From positions 5,557,722 to 5,621,721 of the forward strand of contig OZ037766.1 in assembly GCA_964035545.1 (NCBI GenBank): a DNA stretch of 64,000 nucleotides, given 5' to 3'. The notes beneath the pieces were generated by a model, which worked only from the letters and a program-made list of their open reading frames with translations, searched no databases and was not told the DNA's origin. Source of the DNA: Bugula neritina (taxonomy: Eukaryota > Bryozoa > Gymnolaemata > Cheilostomatida > Bugulidae). The translations under genes were made by a program, and so were the position numbers. Of the stretch, positions 25,334 through 39,129 are shown one piece after another. Positions within the stretch are counted from its first letter, which is position 1. Each line of letters begins with the position of its first letter.

Positions 25334-28300
25334 ATGACTTCTAACGGATCAAATGCTCCAGATGCATTCTCTTGGAAATTTGGTTTTGCCAACCAAAAAG
25401 GAAAGTATCTGACAGCAGAAAAGTTTGGTAACAAACTAAACGCCAGTGGAGCAGCTTTGAAGGCCAAACAGGTACTCGTTTTGATACTAAACAGAAACTA
25501 CAAGAAATAATCTTAAATAATTTTAGCTCATCAGATTTAATCATTTATGTATTTGATTTACTATTTAGTATTTTTTCATAGACTTCTTCTTAGAGAATAT
25601 AGAAGTGTATCACTGTATAATTTATTAGGCCCAATTATACTTAATCAAAATGCTTATTTATTGATATTATATTTACTGTACAGTTCAAGTTTTTTTATTC
25701 TAAGTAGGTAAATATTAGAATTATACTTATTATTATAGTTTGAAGTAATGGTTCTACTTCTGACAATCAAGATTAAGATTACTGATTAGTGATTAGTTTA
25801 AGATTTAGATATGCTTCATATTTATATTCATTTCTTTGATGTTATAGCTGGAAATGTACATGGCTACATTGATTAAATTGAGGTGTTTTTTGTTCACCAT
25901 CATTTCACCATGCCATGATATTAATATGAATGACATATTTTGTTATTAATTATTCAGAGTTATACTTGTAGTTGTTTATTTATGCTACAACTAGTCATAC
26001 TCACTCTGGTATAACTAATACTATTGGTCCTACTACTTGTGGTAAATTATAACATGTTTTAAAAATAAAGGAAATTAAATTATTTCAGCTTTTTAAATAC
26101 ATTTCACTATAGTAATTACTCCTTGGTTTCTCTATGGCCATATATTTTCATTTATCCATCTGGTCATAATTATCATATATGCAAAATTATATTTACATCT
26201 ACTAGTACTATAGTAACACTGTAAACTACAGTATTCTACTGGTAACCCCTTCATAGAGTGTAAACAATTCCTACTAATAAATTCATACATGACTTGTATT
26301 TAACTTTTGTAGTCATTATCATAATAATCAATGGCAATTCTAAGTAATTAGTGGATCAAAATAAAACTAGTAAGCTCGTGGAAAACTAGTAGATACACCT
26401 GTGGTGCTGTAACACTAACTAGCTAAAGCTATTTATTATAATATTACTTGAATATAATTGTCTCAGTGCATAACTACATCTTGTATCTAGATTATTGATG
26501 CAAGCTGCTTAATTCCAGCTATACTAACTAATTAATAAACTTCAGATTCCATCTCCACTCATTGCCTTTCAATAGGACTTGCTTAGACAAAGAGAACCAG
26601 ACAAGTTCTCTAGCACCTTTTGTCACGGGCACACCACAGCTCTCTTTGACTCATTTGAACTACAATTATGAAGTTTATGTTTACTTGTTTATGGTTAATA
26701 GCAAACATTGATCATTGAGGAAAAGGATGATACATATTTGTGGTCAGCACAGATTATAAGTATTACTGTCTAATTGACCTTGCAACACCTCACAATCCGC
26801 ATGGTTATGGTTATATCTCAAGGTTTTAAAAATAATCAGAATAGTGTCTGTTTCCCAACTGCTTTGTCTGCTTGAGTTTTAATTTGTGATGGTGAACTGT
26901 CATTGGAATCTTGCTGGTGGAATATCCACATATTTTTCTCTCAATGTAGCCATGTTTTTTTACAAGTTTGTCCTGTAATCTGTAAAATATGGATAATAAT
27001 TACTGCTTCTAATCTAAGGTTGATCCTTGTTCCTGTAGTACAAAAGCAGGTGTTACATCTTTACACACCCTAGCCATATTGAAATAGCTACAAATAGAAT
27101 TATTAACTGTTCTACTTGAGGGACACCCTGATAGACAGACACTCTGATAGACAAAATTATTATTCTATAGTAATTAGTTTAACTATTTCTTAGAAGTTAA
27201 TGGCTAGCAATCAACTCAAGTCCCATAGTTAACAAAATCTCAGTTGAGCTGATCTAATAACACAATTCGATAGTAGTCAATACTAAAATTCCGAATAAAC
27301 TTCAACATTTCTCAATTTCTAGTTACTTCTTGTAACAAACACACTTGCATTGAAGACTGTGAATTAACCCAATAAAAGAGATTAATTCGACATTCATGAA
27401 TTATTTTAATAAGATTAACATCTGTTGGGGGCTTTCTATTTCACTAGGGAATAAAGTAGCAACACTGCGACTGTGACTAGTCAATATTATTATTTTATTC
27501 TTGCTTTTTAGTTCTCTTTGTTTTGCTGCTGTGCTGGCAGTGAGATGTAATGTATAACCACTGTTTAGTGTGTTGCCTTGTCTTTGTGGTTGTCTCGGCT
27601 ATTGACTAGTTGATTGATGGTGATGCAGGCAACAGATGTTGGCTGGTGGAGCCATCTCATCTCCTTTGAACACGAATATTGAGTTCTTTTTAGTTGTTTT
27701 GACAGCTAATTTCTTCACTCCTAATTACCCAGCAGATGTAGATGAAACTATTTGAGATTATACCATCTTTTAGTTTTAACTATTACTTAGTATTAGCCAA
27801 CTTGTGCGTGTTTAGACAAAGCTATTCCATATTTGTCAGGTCTGGGTGCTGGAACATGGAAAAGCTGCAGATGAAGTATACATCAAGTCGAGTCAAAAGC
27901 GATATCTGGCTACAGATAAGTATGGTAACCTCACGTGCAACAGTGAAGAGCCCGGAGAGGCTGAGCGATTTCTGCTAGAGTACAATGATCAAGGACAATG
28001 GGCATTCAAGAGCGTACCTTTCAACTGCTACATGTACGGTGAGGAGGACAGCATGCACTGCAAGAGCAAGAACCCTGAATGGTGGCATATCCAGCTTGCC
28101 ATACACCCCCAGGTCAACCTCTACAACACCAACAGAAAGAGATATTGTCACTTGGAAACGCCCAAAGTCGCTGACGAGCAGCCACAGGAAGTGCACGGCT
28201 GTCAGCTGATACCTTGGGGAAGTCAAGCCATGATCACCCTCGACTATATTGACAATAAGTATGCTATCAAGATGTGTGATGGCAGATATCTGCATCCTGA

Positions 28301-31300
28301 CGGAAGTCTCCAGGCCTCATCCGATGGTGCTTTGTACACTCTGCAAGTCAAATCTGGAGGCATAGCATTCCGATCTAGCGATGGCAGATTTTTAACTAAC
28401 ATTGGATCTACAGCAACTCTCAAGGCTCGAAACAGCAAAGTGACCAAGGACGAACTTTTCCTGATCAAAGACAGTCAACCCCAAGTCAAACTGACTGGCA
28501 GCAATGGTAAACGTGTCTCCATTATGCAAGGTCAGTTTTCATTTATGCAACTTTTCTCTTTGTTTAGCACTGGTTGCCTTTAATTAAACTGACATTCAAC
28601 TCAATCTAAAACTGATTTGCATCACTAATTTTGCCGATGCACCTTCTTCAGGTATTGATGTAAGTTCCAATCAAGATGACGAAGAGTTGAGTGAAAAAGA
28701 TATTTTCCAGTTAGAGTTTGATAATGCAACAAAGAAGTGGAAGTTTTTGGCGTCAAATGGAAAGTATTGGGTTATGCAAGGAAGTGGAGTCCAGGCTAAT
28801 GGGGAAGGAAGGTAAACATTGCTTAAGTTTCAGTCTCTTCTCTCTGAGTAATGATAATTATAGCTACTCAATGATACAAAACCGTGAGTCAGTGAGTGAA
28901 ATTATTGATTAGTTGAATGAATCAATCTTCATTTCATTACTAGTCGTAATATGATTCAGCTTCAATTAGTACTATGCAGACTTTCCTAGCTGTATGCAAA
29001 TAATATGCCATGATCAAATACTCTTTACTAAACTTGACTTTCAATCAATACAGTAGCTGGGTTTAAGCATAGTATAAACATACAACCACTTCACTGGCTT
29101 GAGAACCAAGTCAAACATTCTACATGACTAAGCTAAAGAAAATATTCAGCAAATAACCCTTTCCCAATGACAAAATGATAGTTGCACCAACTATTTCATC
29201 TTCCGGTTACAATCATAACCTAGTTTATGTGTGCTAGATGACTGGCGAGAGGTCTATTTAATAATTGAGGATAACTAGTAATGGCTTGTGAATCACACTC
29301 GACCTAATAAAAAATACTGGTCTATTTTTAATGCTTTGTTGTTTCTGCAGTGAAGCAATGGCCAAGGGCCCTTCTAGGGGTTCGGGGTAAGTACATAACT
29401 GTTGATGTATTTTCGTTGTCAACATAATGATATCATTTCAATTTCACACTAGCTTCTATATTTATAGCAGCAGTTCACAGCGCTTTTGCTTCTAACCATT
29501 TGATCCCAGAACTTCCGAAATAATCCTGTCCCTAACATTTGTGTATGTTTCCATCAATTTATATGATAATGATGGCTGAAAAAATAATTATATAATGAGA
29601 TACACATTACACAAATGGTTACTTGTCACTTCTAGATAAAGCTTGGCTTGATTTATTCAAATTACCCTCAATAGATGTCACAGTGCTTGTTCTTATGTCA
29701 AAAGTCCACTTCAACGAAACTGAAGTTTACTGGATTCGTCTTCTCAGCTATTCAACTTCAAGCTTTTAAATTAATATTCCCTTTATTTACTTTTGCTATA
29801 CCACCCCTCCGACATTTCTACTGGTGGGCTTCTACATGGTTTTCATGCTATGCTTAGCTTTCTTTTAACTGGCTACAAGTTGCCTTTAAAATGATATAAT
29901 GGTTTCAACACAGAGTTCTGCCAGACATTTACACTCTTGGCTTCAACCACATGAATGTGTATGACTGAACAAGTTTGGCTGATAATAATGCCTGCATAAT
30001 ACACACTAGCATATTATACTTGTATGGCAGGTCATGGCAATGGCTCATGATACCCTCATTTGCCTAAAATTCTACTTGTCCAGTTTCATTGCCACTGAGC
30101 CTAGCTATGCTCCACTCGCAGTGAATTAATGTGTTTAAATCTAATTTTATTAATTTATTTGTTCACAAACTCACTTCAAATCATTTCCCAGTATGCAAAA
30201 TAACACTCTTCGCCTGGCTCAAATGTTTCTTGGTGTTTTACTCACCACGTGGGCTTGAAATACACTAATGACTGGATCTTTGTAGTGCTGAGGCCAGCTT
30301 GTTTGAAGTGGAACAGTTGGCCAATAGCTGCGTTGCTTTGAAGGCACCAAATGGAAAGTATGTTACCATCAAAATGACTGGTGCACTCAACTGTAGTAGT
30401 GATAGCTGTGGAGATAAAGAGAAATTCAAGGTTTGTCTCTGTTAGAATTTGATAAAAATTTAGTGGCATAGATTTTTGAAAATTTGTAATAGAGAAAAAG
30501 TGATTCAAAAATACACAAACTGTTGAAACTCAATGTTAATGTGCCCTTGAAATGTTGGTTCAATCTACTAGCAGCTTGTTCTGTTCGATAGTGTTCTTAG
30601 GGTACCATACTGAAACGTTTTCTATTTTCTGTTGCTGTAAACACATACTATATAATATAAAACTATTGAATAGTTACCAATATATTTTAGATGACCATTC
30701 TAAACCGGCCCCTTATAATCCTAAAAGGAGAGTTTGGATTTCTGGGTTTGAAGAATGGCAAGATTGAGGCAAACAGACCCACATACGATGCCTTTGAACT
30801 CATTCAAGCTGAAAATGGACTATACAACCTTAAAGGTCAGCCAGTGAAATCATATATGCTTCCATTGTACATTAATTATGGGAAACTGTGACTACTAACT
30901 GGCCTATTAATTAGTATTTAACTATAATTTGATATTATAATTTCATCCACAAGTCTGACTCATCAAACCAGCAGACTGCTTGTGTTTCTGAGGATGGCAG
31001 CAGCTGTCTTGTAAATAGTAATTAAACTGCTGACACGGCATGTTGATACTGTAAACTGTAAACAAATTTAGTTGTGGATGCCATGACAGCATAATTAGAG
31101 TGTAGCATGACTGTAGAGTGAAGAGCAATAGTGAAACCTTTGCTATACCTAAGTATAAACTTGTAGTTGATTGTTGTTTGTACAGATATCTTAAGTCAGT
31201 TTGTATAATAATAAGCAGGAATTTCTCACTAGTAACTCAACTATGAACTAACATTAATCAACTCCAACTGAGTAAAGTGAAAATACCCTCATAGTTATAA

Positions 31301-33089
31301 TATACATTTATATTAAATGTGAGGGAATACAAATATTTATCTCATGTTTACAACAGATATTGCCAGAAATCATAAAAAATAATTATTTGGAATTGCTGCA
31401 TGTGTTTTGATGAGTGTCAGCTCCCTTATATGGTATTGCAATAATAAATTAGTCATTGAAGTCTAACTTCAAAATAAGAGTAGTTTATTGCGGAATGTAA
31501 CAATATACATGTGAAGAGATCAAGTTTAAACAGGAAAACCATCATGTGATAGCCATAATTTAATTCAAATAAAATGTTATCAAGATATTTGGCAATGAAT
31601 TGAAATAGCAATGTTGTGTCCTAATGATAATCCAACTGGCCAAGGGTATGCAATGCAGATATCACCACTTACAGCTCGTGTCTTCTCAACCATTACACTA
31701 TATATTTATTTTTTATGTTGATAATGATTTCACAGAACACATTTTTTTTAATTTGACTTGTTGGTGATTTGATGCTTGCAATACTTGGTTGACACTTTGC
31801 TACTTGGAGCCAGGAAAATCTGCCAGGGCTCAGGGCTTCTAAATAAATATAATAGTTAAAAGCTGACATCAATTCACTTGAAGCTAATTGATGTAAACTA
31901 GTACATTAATGCTAATGGCTTGTCTATCTACAGCCAAGAGTACTGTGACCCTGTTGCTTTGACATTTTGGAGTTTAGAGGGAATTGGGAGATAAATTCGC
32001 TTGAAAGTATCCCACAAGTTAACAAGTTGTGCAGCTAAATTGAATTAATAACTTCATTACCTTTAAGTTGTATGTTTTCAAGTTAATTCACAAAACCAGC
32101 TCTGGCTGGGCTATATTAGTGCTCTGGTTGCAGTGAAACTGTAGCCAAATTCTTAAATTTCAAATATTAGTCTCTTTAAAAATGGCTAATTTGATTTTTA
32201 GAATGTTGCTTTTGAAAATGAACATTTGGTGGTACTCTAATGTAGTGTACCTAGAGTCTAAATAGTGAAAAGCCTTACTGCTTTTACAGGATCCAATGGG
32301 AAATACTGGAGCTCTGACGGAGGCCAAGTGTTGTGTGTCGGAGAGGCTGGCGAAGCAACTGGATTTCAGCTGGAGTTGTTGGGAAACTCCAGAGTGGGCT
32401 TAAAGACTACAGAGGGGAAGTACCTTAGAGGAGAAAATAATGGCGTACTAACGGCCTCTGGGGATGAGGTAATTGAATACATTTTTTGTTCATTTAGCAT
32501 CGTCCATCTTTCACCATTTCAACTAACTACCACCATGTTATTTTGCAGTAATATGTGTATAATATTATAAATATGCAGTGATGAAGCTGCACATATGCAT
32601 ACTTGTATCCTAATGGTAGAAATACCACAATAGCTCTGCTAATGATCAAGTGTTACAATATGGTGGACAGGAAGTCTAATCTTGATTATGAAAGTTTCAT
32701 TCCCCCCTCCTGCTATCCTTGGTAAACTATACCAAACAGTACACTCTGCTATCTCTCCCTACACTATTACTGTCTTTCCAATATCGATTATTGTGTGATT
32801 TGAATGTATCATACTATCATTGGGAACAGTTTAATGTAATAAAAACTCAAGCCTTTCTAGCTGTGTGCACTGATTTGAATAATGATGGCAGGTCATTCCA
32901 TCAGCCGTGCTTATATACGAGAAACTAAATGGCAATGTACAGATATGTCATAAATCTACCCCTCCAGCCACTCACACATCTTGTATGTTGTACTTCCTAC
33001 TGGTTGAATACTGCTTAGTAGTCTTAAATTTTGTGACGTCGGCCATCTTGCTTTTACAGATCAAGAATGACACCAAGTACGAGTTCTAG
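25334..33089 (+). CDS. FSCN1: fascin, actin-bundling protein
   Basis: Eight exons: 25334-25471, 27840-28530, 28652-28811, 29351-29386 (microexon), 30286-30430, 30691-30835, 32290-32468, 33060-33089. They give 507 aa (human 493). Fascin consists of four beta-trefoils that cross-link actin filaments into tight bundles in filopodia and microvilli. Recognisable matches to human fascin include GKYLTAEKFGNKLNASGAA (human NKYLTAEAFGFKVNASASS, with S38 equal to the PKC-target S39), IHPQVNLYNTNRKRY, TKDELFLI, NGKYWVMQGSGVQ, NRPLIILKGEFGFLGLK, ANRPTYDAFEL and GKYLRGENNGVLTAS. The last exon encodes only IKNDTKYEF, where human ends PASLWEY. The 36-base exon 4 adds 12 residues and is likely optional. A candidate poly(A) signal lies at 33722. 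Confidence 0.96.
29351..29386 (+). other. 36-nt in-frame fascin microexon (probable cassette exon)
   Basis: It is bounded by a strong acceptor (GTTTCTGCAG) and a strong donor (GTAAGT), with the same phase on both sides. Inclusion inserts 12 residues, about 330-342 (EAMAKGPSRGSG region). Skipping joins GEG to SAEASLFEVE, which matches the length of human fascin there. Confidence 0.7.
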
Positions 33090-35403
33090 AATCCGACTAC
33101 TTGCAGTAAGATCTGATCAGACTACATGATTATAATCTATATAGAATGTGAGAGGTAGACGCAGGTGCTATGTATACCACATTCTAACTGATGGCATTGC
33201 TCAGCTTTACAAAAGTCGTTGTATAACTGAATAGTATATACTGTTCTGGCAGACGTCTGCAAATCTAGATTGATGTCAGACATGAAACTCATCAAAAACT
33301 AGTTAGCTATGACTTGGGTGAATAACTTCTACTTTGCTCATCTTGCATATCTTATTTGCATAATTTATACAGTATGTAGTCCCTCAGTACAATTATACAC
33401 ACATATATATTATTTTACTATCATATCAAAGGGAATTATTGTTGTACTAATTACATTAAGATAATATTAATATGAGTTGCTGAATATTTTAGTCTCATGG
33501 GATATGTAGACTAGCTTGTCAACTAATTACTAGTGTCACTACTTTCATTAGAAATTCATAATTAAATAGATGTTGTTGTTTTATTATTTTCTCCATTCCT
33601 GTAAATAGAATCATTGCTAGTTGCTATGACTACTGGGCATGTCATCAATTTAGTTATTAATAGTAAGCCAGTCAACTTTGGTGTGACTCTTCTATACTGT
33701 AACAGATAAAAGCATTGACATAATAAATAAAACATCAGCTATCTTATATAATTCAATTGCCCTTTGAGCTATCACCCCACAATCAACATGGCAGCTTATT
33801 GTTTTGGCAATACAATAACTAATATATTATCATAATTGGTTACCAGCACAATTGTATTATGAACAGAATTCCCAGCTAAACCTTACAAGATATTCAAATT
33901 GGCTGTTGTTTGAAAAGATAAAAGTATGAGCTTTGTTTTTATATTAGTGTAGCTAGATGTTCTATCAATTTGGCATTGATGGCGCAGTAATTTGGCTTTT
34001 TAAACTGGAGTGGGAATAAAGCCGGCATCTAGCATTCTCTGTTAACAGAATAACCACATTATAATATATTCTGTAATACACAGTCAATTTTTTGAAAACT
34101 GCATAACCCTGTTTTAAATGGTGAAATAGTCCGCAATAGCTTGGCGCAGTGATCAATTCTGTTCTTTTCGAGCTTGGGAGTTTTTCAAAGAAATCTTGTA
34201 TGCGGGGATTCCCCAGGATGTGTGTTTGAAGTATGCCGCTGCTGTTGGACTAGTTGGCTAGACAGGTTTTTGCAACTTGTCTAGGCGAATTGTTCTATAA
34301 CCAGCTCCGAGTTGGGAGTGACTGAGTGCAGTCGTTTGGGGATAGGTCCCCCAACTTCAAATTTGAGGACCCCAAACTACTGTACTCAATCACCCCAACT
34401 CGGAGCTGCTTATAGAACAATTCTGTTAGACCTGTGTACTGTGTAGGGCCACATAAATTAAGGCCGGCAACTGACTCTGGAATTTGCCATGGACAGCCCT
34501 AGTCTCCACCTTATGAACATTAAACAACTCTGCTTCTCTTCAGGTATTTGATTCGACTCAAGCCAATCTCATCTGCAGATTTCAATGGCGGAGTTTTAAT
34601 TTGAACAAAAGTTGATGATTATGAGAACATAACTTCTCATTTCAAACACTTAATTTTTTGGCCAAGAATGTATTTGCTGAAACTTGGATTTGGAAAATGT
34701 CTAATTCTGACTCGCATTATTCAATATTTTGGTGCAAGTGTATTACAGTAAGTTTACTTGGTCAAACAAAGCTCAGATTCAGGATTGTCCTCTCTTGGCA
34801 ACAGATGCACATTTAAATAAATACAATATTTATAATATGAATTTTTTTATATAATACCACGAAAGACCAATAACATAATGAAATATATACAGTTTACATA
34901 ATTGATATATATTCATTTATTGTTATATTGCATTATGTATTTAATGTAAATAGAAATACCTAATGTAGGTGATGATAGCAATCATTTTATATATTACTTA
35001 GCTTTGCTTATAGGAACAAATGATGAGGCTGATGGCGAATGAGAAATTTATTTAAACACTAGATTGATAAAATAAAATTATGATGTGTTTAACTAGTATT
35101 TTGCTTTCATATCGGCTGCTGAAACAGCAAGCTGTCTTTTTTAATAATTGGGTAAACTTGATTCGCGCATGTTTTTGTGAGTCAATAACTATATTTATTT
35201 ATCGTGTATGTTGACTTTAAAATTGAGAAAATAAATAAACATTTCAATAAAATTATAAAAACACAATGAGAAAACAACTTTGGTTATTTCTAGCAGTCAA
35301 ATTCCAGTCCATAACTTCCTCTATTCACATACTTGCAGCATGTTGTGATTCAAACAGATAGAAAAACACTTGTACACTCCAAACAATCTACTGACTCCAA
35401 CCA
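33090..35403. other. intergenic region between convergent fascin and COX11 genes
   Basis: It holds the two 3' UTRs (AATAAA at 33722 for fascin; TTTATT at 35194-35199, minus strand, for COX11) and a foldback MITE at 34287-34423. The rest is AT-rich with no coding signal. Confidence 0.6.
34287..34423. mobile_element. foldback MITE, copy 1
   Basis: A near-perfect inverted repeat: the left arm GAATTGTTCTATAACCAGCT returns as its complement at the right end, with arms of roughly 60 bases around a short loop. The interior carries CTCCGAGTTG, AGTGACTGAGTGCAGT and GTTTGGGG motifs. A second copy with the same arms lies at 50608-50756. Pairing may extend about 8 bases further out on each side. Confidence 0.85.
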
Positions 35404-37622
35404 TCAGTGAGCTTTTTGAGCAAAACCTGGTAGAGGTAAACTCATGCCCTCTTTAGCCTCAAAGAAAGTATAGGATAACATAATCTCGTCTATCTTCACC
35501 AGCTGAGCGTCTGTCGTGTACTCCGGGTCAATGTAGAAAAAGACGGGCATATCCACTTCCTCGTGTGGGTTCAGAATTTGCTCTTCGAAGCAGAAACACT
35601 ACATTAAATAAAATAAAGGTAAACATTTCAAATATGTATATAAAGAGGCTAAGTTTTATTGTAAATATATACCAAAACTACACTTTCCTGTTAAATAAAC
35701 ATTTAGTTCAACTAAATTATCAACTACTATGTTTCTGGACAATTATGGCCTGGTGATTACAAATTCAGTGAAACCTACTTTATGTTATAACAACTTCTGT
35801 TGACAAATAAAGAGGCGATATTGTGCTTGACACCAAAGCACAAACATCTGAGTGTTGCTTGATTTATATAGGAAAATGATAGCAGTAATTCAACAAGTTA
35901 GAAGTTTTGTAAAAAATATGATTTATCAGCCAGAGGAAGGCGATTGAGTGAGATTAAACAGACTTGTGAATGTTACAATAATCGCATTTGACATAATATA
36001 ATGCAATAATAATTGCCTAAACTATGCTAGCTATTACAACTCTTGTTGATTGTTATCTACATTTTCCCAATTGAAAAAACACTCCTGAAAACTGACTGTA
36101 CACTTAAATGCATACTTTGCATTTGTGACGAAAATATTTGTGACAAATAGTCAATAAATGTATAATTATTGCACTAGCTATTCGAAAAATACCAACTAGG
36201 TTATACTAATGCATTCTTCAACAGAGGTGTACATAGAATTGTGGGAAGAAATAGAGGGATAGACATAGGCACCTGTATCTTGTTGAAATATTGACCGGCA
36301 TTGTATGGTATTACAGTGTACGTAGATATGCCTATTATGGGCTTGTCTGTAGGATTTTTTGCGGTATAGAACGCTAAAGCGGTTTCACCAGGTAGAACCT
36401 ACCAATATATTCAAAGTGCAATAAACGGAACATGAAATGCTAATAGCAATATACACATATCACTCATATACTGTCCAAACATTATATATACAGATGTATA
36501 ACAGCTATATTATCGCTAAATGATATTTATTTTAATATAAGTATACAACAAGGAAATTTTAATCAGAATAATCACATCTTAAAACTGATGAGTTTAATTT
36601 TCCGCTTCTAATAATTGAATATTTGGAGTTGATTGAACAAAAGACTATAATGCAGAAACTACATGAGCAGTTTACTAGCCAATACAACGTCTGCAAACGA
36701 CTAACTTATAAGTAATGCTGAGAAACAAACCCTGATTTCAGGCTGTTGAGGCCTAAAGTTCCACTGCATGCTTGAGGCGACATCTGCGTTAAATCTAACA
36801 GTGAGGACTCTATCAGTCACCACCCCCATTTCAGCTATTTTTCCAGTAGTGTCGTGTGCAGCTGTTGTCTGACCACCCAAACCTGTAGTCTGCATTGACC
36901 AAATAAATGAGTTTTCATGTGCTATGAAGTGGTGTTATATAAATCAAACCATCTCTCACGATTTTTCTCTATAAGACTATGAGCTATCGTTTCACCTTGA
37001 ATAACATGCAATAACTTGAGCTGAATCTTTGAGAAATTAGGAAGAAAGCAAGCTACACCCACTCTTTAAAATAATTATATTAGGTTTACTAATTGCCTCC
37101 TCCATGGCTAAAAGATAAAATAACTTCTAAAACCGTAAAATATTTATTGTTGAGCAATGAGTAGCTTAATTGTTTCATTAAACATTAGTTGGAAAGATTT
37201 TGAGAAATAAATATGAATATTTAGTTAATAAAGAAACTTCACTGCAACAATACCAATACTTACTAGCACAAAATTTTAATACAACATATAACTTTGTTAT
37301 ATATCATAATATTTGTTACATTTATTTTATATAACTTTGCTATATACAATACATATATTGATTATGAAGAACTTACTGCACAGAACATGCGATAGAGTGG
37401 TACACCAGCATAGGCAGTTCCTAGCATTGAGATTCCCATTGCTGCGATATACATAACAACGCTAGTGTGGTTTCTACTGAACTTGCTATGCACATTGCTG
37501 CTTGCAGAGCTGTATCTCACATTGGGTACACGAGGAAAATTTGCCATCTGCTTGTGACATACTTTGCACCAAAGATTAGATAGCCTGGCAGTAGAGCGTA
37601 TAGGAAAAACTGTTCTCAACAT
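35404..37622 (-). CDS. COX11: COX11, copper chaperone for cytochrome c oxidase
   Basis: Four minus-strand exons, 37622-37377, 36889-36731, 36398-36273 and 35598-35404, are all phase 0 and give 241 aa (human 276). The N-terminus is basic and rich in Arg and Ser, as in a mitochondrial presequence. One membrane span lies at about 55-73 (SVVMYIAAMGISMLGTAYAG), followed by the family motif GVPLYRMFC. The intermembrane-space domain has FNADVASSMQWNFRPQQPEI, PGETALAFYTAKNPTDKPII and GISTYTVIPYNAGQYFNKIQ. The copper-binding CFCFEEQ begins at residue 178, and SYTFFEAKEG lies near the end. COX11 delivers copper to the CuB site of COX1 at the inner membrane. The family residue Gln after YRLYC is Ala here, at the exon 1-2 junction. 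The gene is divergent from COPS5. Confidence 0.96.
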
Positions 37623-38339
37623 CTACAAGCATATAACTTTGAATAGTGAAGAAAAAAAAATTTAATTTGTAAACATTCAAGAGTTTAATTGAAGTTTGAT
37701 TGAAGACCATTACTATTACTGTACTCTATAAATACACGATTACAGTATAAAACTTATGATTTACATGCCCTATAAAGTTCAACCAAGTTAAACATGAATT
37801 CAACATAAAATTGACAGCAGATGATTGTTAATTTTAGTTAATCTCAGTAGCTATAAGTATATGATGAATGATGAAACAAATTCAATTTTAATTAGCATTA
37901 TTATTAATATTTTACCAAATGTAATTATTGTAAAGCTATTAATAATTATTATAATTATGATATCTAAATCCACAAAACTAAATGATTTAAAGTAAAAGTA
38001 AATAACATTTGTTATTTTTACAAAACGATTGATAAAACTATCATGCTAGAAGTATTAGGTAATACTAATGGTGATACTAATAATTATAAATATAATGATA
38101 ATAATGAAATACTATTAATTTACAATGATATCAACAATGATAGCCCTAAATAAAAAACTAATAATTGCAAATAAAATTGAGTCAAAAACTAGGCCAGTCA
38201 AATCACATTAGTGGCTACCTGTCGATAACTGTCAAATTTTTCTTCCCACTAAACCACCCTGCTGGATAGAAGGGGTAGACCACATTTTTAATCATGGGTT
38301 ACATTTATGCACCTATGGTCAGTAAAGATATATTTAAAA

Positions 38340-39030
38340 ATAATGTGCAGTGGATGCAAAACAGGCCTGCTTAGCCTGTCTGTGGCAAAAGTGCAGTATG
38401 GGACCGTGCTGTGGTTGCTGTGGTTGATCCAATGTTCAAATCTCTAATAGTCCCTGGTAAAAAACTATTGTAATATTTATTTTGGTTGGCAGTGATTGAG
38501 CGTAAAATTCCTTGAGCCTGAGACCTAGTCTGAACCTTTGAAGATGTTTGCTTAACTAGGTGTTCATATGATTCAGTGAGTACCCAGTGGGTATTCTTCT
38601 CCGGCTAAAATTTGGAGAAGCAGACAGATGCATTTATTTCTTCTTCTGGATGCTAGTGGTATTATTCCAAGCTTTTCCATAGTCAAATTCAAATCTATTT
38701 GCCCTTTTAAGCCGCATATAAAACAAACAGCATCTAACTGAACACCTTCTAAGCTGGCAATGTCACTTTTACAAACTGGGTTCCAGACAGCACAAGTATA
38801 TTCGAGATGCGGTAAATTTTTATATGTGAGCAAACGAGCATGCTGTGGCACTGAGTGTAGTGCTCTTCTAATCATTCCAAGGTGTCTCTTTGCTTTTAGA
38901 ACTTTTTCATGAATATGTGTAGCAAACTTACAATCAGACTTAATTAACACTCCGAGGTATTTGGTGCTGTGTACGTGTTTGAGCCCAGAACCATTCAAGG
39001 TGTATTTCGGCTGATCAAATTAAGTCAAGC
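38340..39030 (-). pseudogene. decayed non-LTR retrotransposon (LINE) fragment, ORF2 3' end
   Basis: The minus-strand frame at 38998-38573 reads STKYLGVLIKSDCKFATHIH, then LGMIRRALHSVPQHA, HLEYTCAVWNP and IASLEGVQLDAVCFI. This is the order found after the polymerase palm in many LINE ORF2 proteins (KYLGV, LEYA.VW.P, LE.VQ..A..FI). The frame stops at EYPLGTH. Reading resumes in another frame with RSITANQNKYYNSFLPGTI, so the copy is frameshifted. The catalytic YADD region and the endonuclease are absent. It is a dead 5'-truncated copy and its clade cannot be assigned from this piece. Confidence 0.8.
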
Positions 39031-39129
39031 TCAGACTAAAAGCTTTCAAGTAAAGTTCAAATAAACTTTGGAAAACTAAAATTGAATGAATGACTTGATG
39101 ACACTGATAGTCATAGTGATACTCGGGTT

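Noticed and set aside
27975..28468. Minus-strand open frames opposite fascin exon 2
   Set aside because: Shadows of a strongly conserved coding exon.
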